DNA of 17,214 nt from an uncultured Alistipes sp. Lineage in GTDB: Bacteria > Bacteroidota > Bacteroidia > Bacteroidales > Rikenellaceae. Of the stretch, positions 7,834 to 17,214 are shown one piece after another. The stretch lies in the NCBI GenBank assembly GCA_900542505.1, contig UQNV01000048.1:1-17214 (forward strand). Direction: 5' to 3'. The notes beneath the pieces were generated by a model, which ran no database searches, was not told the origin of the DNA, and worked only from the letters and a program-made list of their open reading frames with translations. Made by a program: the position numbers and the translations under genes. The first letter of the stretch is position 1. Each line of letters begins with the position of its first letter.

Positions 7834-8391
7834 ATGCACGAACTGTTTGAACTCTTCCGCAGCTTCTTCCGAATCGGCCTGTTCACCTTCGGCGGCGGAT
7901 ATGCCATGATTCCGCTCATCCAGGCCGAGGTCGAGCGGCATCCCGGCTGGCAAATCGGGCGCAACGAATTCATCGACCTGCTGACTCTGGCCCAAAGCGT
8001 TCCGGGCCCCATCGCCCTCAACACGGCGGTCTTCATCGGCTACAAGTCACGGGGCTATACCGGCGCCGTGGCCACGACACTGGGCATCGTCGTCCCCTCG
8101 TTCGTCATCATTCTGCTCATCGCGCTGCTCTTTGCCGACATCCGCCACAACCCGGTGGTCGACGCCGCCTTCAAGGGAATGCGCCCGGCCGTGGTGGCCC
8201 TCATCATCGGGCCGGTCCTCTCGCTGGCCCGCGGCATGCACTGGGCGATGCTCTTCGTCATCGCCGGCACGGCGCTGGCGGTGTGGTACCTCGGCTGGTC
8301 GCCCATCTACATCCTGCTGACCGCCGCCCTGGCGGGCATCGGCTGGGTGCTTTTCACCTCGAAAAAAGCCAAGCAACAAAACGACCGATGA
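7834..8391 (+). CDS. Chromate transporter (CHR family), first half-size subunit
   Basis: The 185-aa, very hydrophobic protein is a single CHR domain, about half of a full ChrA. It has the family motif FGGGYAMIP at 19-27 and SVPGPIALNT at 55-64, followed by several membrane segments and a charged, Lys-rich C-terminal end. Half-size CHR proteins are normally encoded as adjacent pairs that together form one transporter in the inner membrane (TCDB family 2.A.51; known members export chromate by proton-coupled transport). Its partner follows directly, and the TGA stop overlaps the next ATG as ATGA, so translation is probably coupled. Whether chromate or another oxyanion is the real substrate cannot be told from the sequence; no chromate-responsive regulator is adjacent. 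I keep the family name only. Confidence 0.9.
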   Translation: MHELFELFRSFFRIGLFTFGGGYAMIPLIQAEVERHPGWQIGRNEFIDLLTLAQSVPGPIALNTAVFIGYKSRGYTGAVATTLGIVVPSFVIILLIALLFADIRHNPVVDAAFKGMRPAVVALIIGPVLSLARGMHWAMLFVIAGTALAVWYLGWSPIYILLTAALAGIGWVLFTSKKAKQQNDR

Positions 8392-8960
8392 TATTCCTCC
8401 AACTCTTCATCAGCTATCTGAAAATCGGCTTCTTCGGCTTCGGCGGAGGCTACGCCATGCTGTCGCTCATCCAGAACGAGGTGGTGGTCCAGCACGCCTG
8501 GCTCACCAACGCCGAATTCGCCGACATCGTGGCCGTCTCGCAAATCACGCCCGGCCCCATCGCCATCAACTCGGCCACCTACGTCGGCTACTCGGTCGGC
8601 GTCGAGGCCGGCAGCCTCTGGTTCGGACTGCTCGGGGCCTTCATCGCCACCTTTGCCGTCTGCATGCCCTCGCTCACGCTCATGCTCCTGCTCACGCGCT
8701 TCTTCCTGCGCCTGCACAACAATCCGCTGGTCGAGGGGGCCATGAAGGGGATGCGCCCCGTAGTCATCGGCATGATTGCCTCGGCAGCCCTGCTGCTCAT
8801 CGCCCCCCACAGCTCCGAGCCGGGCGACCAGAACTTCATCGACGCCTGGAGCTGGGTGCTCTTCGGCGGCGTACTCGTCGGCTCGTGGCGCAAGGTGAAC
8901 CCCATTCTGCTGATTGTCCTCTCGGCCGTGGCCGGCATCCTGATTTACCACGTCTTCTGA
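8388..8960 (+). CDS. Chromate transporter (CHR family), second half-size subunit
   Basis: The 190-aa membrane protein is homologous to its upstream neighbour but clearly diverged. FGFGGGYAM is at 16-24, QITPGPIAINS at 52-62, followed by several further hydrophobic segments. The start is the ATG at 8388 that overlaps the previous stop (ATGA). A longer open frame from 8283 is rejected because its N-terminus reads as an out-of-frame copy of the upstream gene, and family members begin near this Met. It is expected to pair with the upstream half to form a complete transporter, probably in antiparallel topology as described for paired short CHR proteins. It is the last gene of the rsmE unit; a strong terminator starts 33 bp after the stop. 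Confidence 0.9.
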   Translation: MIFLQLFISYLKIGFFGFGGGYAMLSLIQNEVVVQHAWLTNAEFADIVAVSQITPGPIAINSATYVGYSVGVEAGSLWFGLLGAFIATFAVCMPSLTLMLLLTRFFLRLHNNPLVEGAMKGMRPVVIGMIASAALLLIAPHSSEPGDQNFIDAWSWVLFGGVLVGSWRKVNPILLIVLSAVAGILIYHVF

Positions 8961-8993
8961 CCGCCGGCGCGCACGCAGCCCGCACCGTCAAAG

Positions 8994-9028
8994 AAAAAGC
9001 ACCTCCCGCTGTCGGGAGGTGCTTTTTT
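8994..9028. terminator. Bidirectional rho-independent terminator
   Basis: A perfect 15-bp stem (8994-9008 with 9013-9027) is closed by the loop CTGT. It runs into T6 on the plus strand and into T5CTTT on the minus strand. It lies between the convergent chromate-transporter unit and the methyltransferase gene and should stop both. Confidence 0.95.
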
Positions 9029-9079
9029 CATGGTTCATGGCTCGGGCAAACGCTGCCGGGCGGGACCGCACGCCGCGTC

Positions 9080-10033
9080 TCAGCGCACGAAACGGTAGTA
9101 GGTGCCCAGCGGCAGCTCCTTGCCGCCCCGGTCCGTGAAGGTCAGTTCGCCCCACTCCTCGTCGCGCGGCGCACCGAATGCCTGCCGCACGGCCGTGCGG
9201 GCCAGTGTCGACGAGAGCCCCATCGAGTAGAGGTTGAGCACCAGGAATGCGCGTGTCGGCGCCAGCAGCCGGGCACAGCAGTCGAGCATCTCGCCGATGT
9301 TGTCCTCCAGAATCCACTTCTCGCCGTTCGCCCCGCGACCGTAGGCGGGCGGGTCGAGGATGATGCCGTCGTAACGGTTGCCGCGGCGCACCTCGCGCTG
9401 CACGAACTTCAGCGCATCCTCCACAATCCAGCGCACGCCGTCCAGTCCGCTCAGCTCCATGTTCTCGCGGGCCCACGTCACCACCTGTTTCACCGAGTCG
9501 ACATGCGTCACCTCGGCCCCTGCGGCTCGCGCCGCCAGCGTCGCCCCGCCCGTATAGGCGAAGAGGTTGAGCACGCGCAGGGGGGCCTCCGTCACGGCCG
9601 CACCGGCACCGGCACGCTCCGCGCCGGCCGGAGAGCCGCCCTCCGCCGACGGCGCGGCAGCACGGCAGCGCGTACGGCAGCAGTCGTAGATGAAGTTCCA
9701 GTTGGCCGCCTGTTCGGGGAAGATACCCACGTGCTTGAACGACGTAAGGCCCAGCCGCATGCGCAGCCGCATCGCCCCGTAGGCATACTCCACCGTCCAG
9801 CGGTCGGGCATCTTCGGCGCAAGGCGCCACTCGCCGCGCTCCTCCTGCCGGGCGTCGCGGCGGAACGACGCATCGGCCAGACGCCGCCACTCCTCCTCGG
9901 GAAGCGACGGGCGCCAGATGGCCTGCGGTTCGGGACGGCGCGTCACGAAGCGGCCGAAGCGTTCGAGCTTCTCGAAGGAGCCCGAGTCGATGAGTTCATA
10001 ATCCCTGAAATCGGGTGTGAGTTGTCGTTGCAT
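9080..10033 (-). CDS. Class I SAM-dependent methyltransferase, RlmI/RlmK-like (probable rRNA methyltransferase)
   Basis: The 317-aa protein has a Rossmann-fold methyltransferase domain. The cofactor loop is VLNLFAYTGG (154-163), the acidic ribose-binding position is in HVDS (177-180), and the catalytic-type motif DPPAYGRG is at 227-234. This combination, with SFKHVGIFPEQ (98-108) before the cofactor site, resembles the RlmI/RlmK C-terminal domain family that methylates 23S rRNA cytosine or guanine. The PUA domain of true RlmI is not evident, so the target is uncertain. An Ala/Gly-rich insert (about 119-150) between the two parts looks like a low-complexity linker. I start at ATG 10033 because the conserved-looking YELIDSGSF follows closely; an in-frame ATG at 10069 lies inside the terminator hairpin. 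The gene follows the beta-galactosidase but is separated from it by a terminator, so its expression needs read-through or an unseen promoter. Confidence 0.88.
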   Translation of the reverse strand: MQRQLTPDFRDYELIDSGSFEKLERFGRFVTRRPEPQAIWRPSLPEEEWRRLADASFRRDARQEERGEWRLAPKMPDRWTVEYAYGAMRLRMRLGLTSFKHVGIFPEQAANWNFIYDCCRTRCRAAAPSAEGGSPAGAERAGAGAAVTEAPLRVLNLFAYTGGATLAARAAGAEVTHVDSVKQVVTWARENMELSGLDGVRWIVEDALKFVQREVRRGNRYDGIILDPPAYGRGANGEKWILEDNIGEMLDCCARLLAPTRAFLVLNLYSMGLSSTLARTAVRQAFGAPRDEEWGELTFTDRGGKELPLGTYYRFVR

Positions 10034-10041
10034 GGCATTCG

Positions 10042-10084
10042 AAAAAAAGGGGACCGGAACCGCCCGCAAAGAGGGTTCCGGTCC
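10042..10084 (-). terminator. Rho-independent terminator between beta-galactosidase and methyltransferase genes
   Basis: An 11-bp perfect stem (10051-10061 with 10074-10084) has a 12-nt loop and, on the minus strand, runs after two C residues into T7 (10048-10042). It begins 16 bp after the beta-galactosidase stop. The methyltransferase start codon at 10033 is only 8 nt beyond the T run. Confidence 0.88.
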
Positions 10085-10100
10085 GCAGGGTCCGAAACGT

Positions 10101-15021
<4,921 letters not shown>

Positions 15022-15064
15022 GAAGGTATGCCGGATTGAATTTTCAGATACGTTTTCAAGGGAA

Positions 15065-15072
15065 CAAAGATA
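15065..15072 (-). promoter_or_regulatory. -7 promoter element of the U32/beta-galactosidase unit
   Basis: The minus strand reads TATCTTTG here, an exact TAnnTTTG match and the same 8-mer as in the M3 operon promoter. Transcription would start near 15058, about 37 nt before the GTG at 15021, which supports that start. No clear -33 element is seen. Confidence 0.65.
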
Positions 15073-15114
15073 AGGTTTTTTTCCGGTTCGCGCCCGATTG
15101 CGGAATATAATCGC

Positions 15115-15122
15115 TAAATTAG
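15115..15122 (+). promoter_or_regulatory. Candidate -7 element of the sulfatase gene
   Basis: TAAATTAG matches TAnnTTTG at five of the six fixed bases and lies 26 bp before the ATG at 15149. It is back-to-back with the U32 promoter, 42 bp away. No good -33 element is seen. Confidence 0.4.
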
Positions 15123-15148
15123 CCTCCGCAAACCGACATCCCCGCATC

Positions 15149-16609
15149 ATGACACCGACTCCTCTGAAAATCGGCGGCGCGCTGCTGTTCGGCGCTACGG
15201 CCTCGCAGCTGGCTCCGGCCTGTTCGCCCCAACAATCCGCCGACGCACACCGGCGCCCCAACGTACTCTTCATCCTGGCCGACGACCTGGGCTACGGCGA
15301 CCTGAGCTGCTACGGGCAGCGCCATTTCGCCACGCCCCACATCGATTCGCTGGCGCTCACCGGCATGCGCTTCACGCAGTGCTACTCGGGCACGACCGTA
15401 AGCGCCCCGTCGCGTTCGTGCCTGCTCACCGGCACCCACTCGGGCCACACCCCCGTGCGCGGCAACATCGAACTGCCCCCCGAAGGGCAGTATCCGCTCC
15501 CCTACGGCGCCGCCGAGCTCTTCCGCATCTTCAAGCAGTCGGGCTACACGACGGGCGTCTTCGGCAAGTGGGGGCTGGGCTACATCGGCTCGACAGGCGA
15601 CCCGGCCAACCAGGGCGTCGACCGCTTCTACGGCTACAACTGCCAGCTGCTGGCCCACAGCTACTACCCCGACCATCTCTGGAGCGACTCGACGCGCATC
15701 GAACTGCCGGGCAACGACGACCGGACGCCCTACGGAGCCGGAAGCTACGCTCCCGACCTGATTCATGCCGAGGCGCTCCGGTTCCTCGACGAGCGCGCGG
15801 CCGACGAGCCCTTCATGCTCTTCTACCCCACGACCATTCCCCACGCCGAACTGATTGTCCCCGAGGACAGCATCATCCTCGGCCTGAGGGGCCGCTTCGA
15901 GGAGACCCCCTACCGGGGCATCGACTCGGGTCCCGCCTTCCGCCGGGGCGGCTACTGCTCGCAGGAGTATCCGCGGGCGACCTTTGCGGCGATGGTCACG
16001 CGGCTGGACCGCTATGTGGGCGAACTGGTGGCCAAGCTCCGCGAGAAGGGGCTGCTCAAAAATACGCTCATCATCTTCGCCAGCGATAACGGTCCCCACC
16101 TCGAAGGGGGAGCCGACCCCGATTTCTTCGACAGCAACGGCCCGCTGCGCGGCTACAAGCGCGACCTCTACGAAGGGGGCATCCGCGTGCCGATGCTCGT
16201 CTCGTGGCCGGGACACATCGCCCCGGGCAGCCAGACCGACTTCGTCTGCGCCTTCTGGGACCTGCCGGCCACCTTCGCCGAGCTTACGGGACGCGACGCA
16301 CCGTCGGGCGACGGCATCAGCCTCCTGCCGCTGCTCGAAGGCCGCACGGAGGAGCAGGCCGCACACGACTGGCTCTACTTCGGCTTCATGGAGTACGACG
16401 GCCGTGAGGCCGTGCGGCAGGGGCCGTGGAAGCTGCTCCACCTCGACATCCGCAGCGACACCCCGCGCTACGAGCTCTACAACCTCGACGAGGACCCCGG
16501 CGAGGAGCACGACCTGGCGGCCCGCCATCCCGAGAAGGTGGCCGAGCTCCGGAAGCTCATGGAGGAGTCCTACGCCTGGGACCCGTCGTGGCCCCTCTTC
16601 GCGAAGTAG
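15149..16609 (+). CDS. Exported sulfatase of the serine type (S1 family)
   Basis: The 486-aa sulfatase starts at ATG 15149. An in-frame ATG at 15098 would lie upstream of the likely promoter and blur the signal peptide. A hydrophobic N-terminus ends in APAC with Cys25, a weak lipobox, so it is either a lipoprotein or simply exported. Metal-binding D45-D46 sit in LADDLGYGD. The formylglycine signature is S85-A-P-S-R89 followed by LLTG, so the catalytic residue comes from Ser rather than Cys. Such enzymes are matured by the radical-SAM enzyme anSME, which is not in this window. FGKWGLG and D313-N314 in FASDNGPH complete the metal and sulfate site. It should hydrolyse sulfate esters on glycans; the exact substrate is unknown. 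It is divergent from the U32/beta-galactosidase unit and probably monocistronic. Confidence 0.93.
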   Translation: MTPTPLKIGGALLFGATASQLAPACSPQQSADAHRRPNVLFILADDLGYGDLSCYGQRHFATPHIDSLALTGMRFTQCYSGTTVSAPSRSCLLTGTHSGHTPVRGNIELPPEGQYPLPYGAAELFRIFKQSGYTTGVFGKWGLGYIGSTGDPANQGVDRFYGYNCQLLAHSYYPDHLWSDSTRIELPGNDDRTPYGAGSYAPDLIHAEALRFLDERAADEPFMLFYPTTIPHAELIVPEDSIILGLRGRFEETPYRGIDSGPAFRRGGYCSQEYPRATFAAMVTRLDRYVGELVAKLREKGLLKNTLIIFASDNGPHLEGGADPDFFDSNGPLRGYKRDLYEGGIRVPMLVSWPGHIAPGSQTDFVCAFWDLPATFAELTGRDAPSGDGISLLPLLEGRTEEQAAHDWLYFGFMEYDGREAVRQGPWKLLHLDIRSDTPRYELYNLDEDPGEEHDLAARHPEKVAELRKLMEESYAWDPSWPLFAK

Positions 16610-16698
16610 CGCCACGCAGATGGCCGCCCGCCGGGGGAGCGAGGCCGTGCACCACAAAAAAACGGAGCCCGGGCGAGCCACTTTGCGGCGATTTTTAC

Positions 16699-16706
16699 TA
16701 ATTTTG
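16699..16706 (+). promoter_or_regulatory. -7 promoter element of serS
   Basis: TAATTTTG is an exact TAnnTTTG match 38 bp before the serS ATG. A TTTG at 16682-16685 lies only 13 nt upstream, too close for the usual 19-21 nt spacing. I see no U-tract terminator between the sulfatase stop and this site. Confidence 0.6.
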
Positions 16707-16744
16707 CAGGCTGGAACGCGAATACACAACAAAACAAAGATACC

Positions 16745-17214
16745 ATGCTTACAATCAAGCAACTGAGAGAAGACCCCCAGGCTGCCGCCCGCAAACTCGC
16801 CAAGAAGGGTGTGGACGCCGCCCCGGTCATCGCCAAAATCGAAATGCTCGACGACCGCCGCAAGGCCATCCAGGCCGAGCTTGACAACACGCTCGCAACC
16901 CAGAACAAGGCTGCCAAGGAAATCGGCATGCTGATGGGTCAGGGCCGCCGCGAGGAGGCCGAGGAGCGCAAGGGATTCGTCGCCGGACTCAAGGAGCAGT
17001 CGGCCCGCCTGGCCACCGAGGCCAAGGAGGTGGCCGAGGAGCTGCAGGCCGCCATCGTCTCGCTGCCCAACTTCCCCGCCGACATCGTTCCCGAGGGCCG
17101 CACGGCCGAGGACAACCTGGTAGTCAAACTCGTCGAGAGCTACACCAAGCTGCCCGAAAACCCGCTGCCCCACTGGGAGCTGGCCCGCAAGTACGACATC
17201 ATCGACTTCGACCT
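16745..17214 (+). CDS. serS: Seryl-tRNA synthetase, N-terminal part (cut by window end)
   Basis: An ATG at 16745 opens a frame with no stop to the window edge, giving 156 complete codons, about a third of the usual 420-430 aa. The translation begins MLTIKQLREDPQAAARKLAKK, the standard SerRS opening. It continues into the long antiparallel coiled-coil arm (about 30-105, rich in Glu, Lys, Arg, Ala and Gln) that grips the long variable arm of tRNA-Ser. LPNFPADIVPEGRTAEDN and then PHWELARKYDIIDFD mark the join to the catalytic domain, which lies outside the window. The enzyme is a class II synthetase that charges tRNA-Ser in the cytoplasm. A good -7 promoter element lies upstream. Confidence 0.95.
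   Translation, partial: MLTIKQLREDPQAAARKLAKKGVDAAPVIAKIEMLDDRRKAIQAELDNTLATQNKAAKEIGMLMGQGRREEAEERKGFVAGLKEQSARLATEAKEVAEELQAAIVSLPNFPADIVPEGRTAEDNLVVKLVESYTKLPENPLPHWELARKYDIIDFD

Noticed and set aside
15022..15273. N-terminal extension of the U32 protein to an ATG at 15273
   Set aside because: It would overlap the divergent sulfatase start and pass through the exact -7 promoter element. The conserved U32 start is the GTG at 15021.
16610..16698. Possible terminator after the sulfatase gene (GGCC repeats and GCCCGGGC palindrome at 16667-16674)
   Set aside because: The stems are short or imperfect and no T-run follows on the plus strand.
15119..17173. 684-codon open frame on the minus strand opposite the sulfatase and serS
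   Set aside because: It runs across two unrelated real genes and their promoter region, and shows no domain.

Overview
The window looks like ordinary chromosome from a GC-rich member of the Bacteroidales, most like Alistipes or another Rikenellaceae genus. This rests on four things: several close matches to the Bacteroidetes -7 promoter element TAnnTTTG, the absence of clear Shine-Dalgarno sites, many lipoprotein signal peptides, and a gut-commensal gene set (GH2 beta-galactosidase, serine-type sulfatase, M3 peptidase lipoproteins). The genus is inferred; no rRNA is present to settle it.

Layout. Positions 4-110 hold a tRNA-Gln(CUG) gene and its terminator. A monocistronic gene on the plus strand (322-1968) encodes a probable surface lipoprotein built from four fibronectin-III-like repeats. 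A 460-bp gap between convergent genes (1969-2428) holds hairpins and a degenerate 16-21 bp tandem repeat. Next, on the minus strand, come two tandem paralogous M3 zinc oligopeptidase lipoproteins (6845-4599, then 4558-2429), with a terminator at 2346-2382. The divergent plus-strand unit is rsmE (16S rRNA m3U1498 methyltransferase) followed by two half-size chromate-transporter genes overlapping by ATGA. It ends at a strong bidirectional terminator (8994-9028).

A second minus-strand unit is read from about 15060 leftward: a U32-family protein resembling the 23S rRNA hydroxylase RlhA, a secreted GH2 beta-galactosidase whose ATG lies one base after the U32 stop, an intergenic terminator, and then an RlmI/RlmK-like methyltransferase whose start codon is only 8 nt past the terminator U-tract. 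Divergent from the U32 gene is a plus-strand sulfatase of the Ser type (S-x-P-x-R). The window ends inside serS (seryl-tRNA synthetase).

Functional themes are RNA and translation (tRNA-Gln, rsmE, the RlhA-like gene, the methyltransferase, serS), envelope peptide breakdown (two M3 lipoproteins), and extracellular glycan breakdown (beta-galactosidase and sulfatase, plausibly acting on sulfated galactose-containing host glycans). I found no phage, IS element, CRISPR array or defence system, and nothing I would call a new biological system. The points most worth a second look are the tandem repeat at 2116-2262, the face-to-face promoters at 6874-6923, and the terminator abutting the methyltransferase start.
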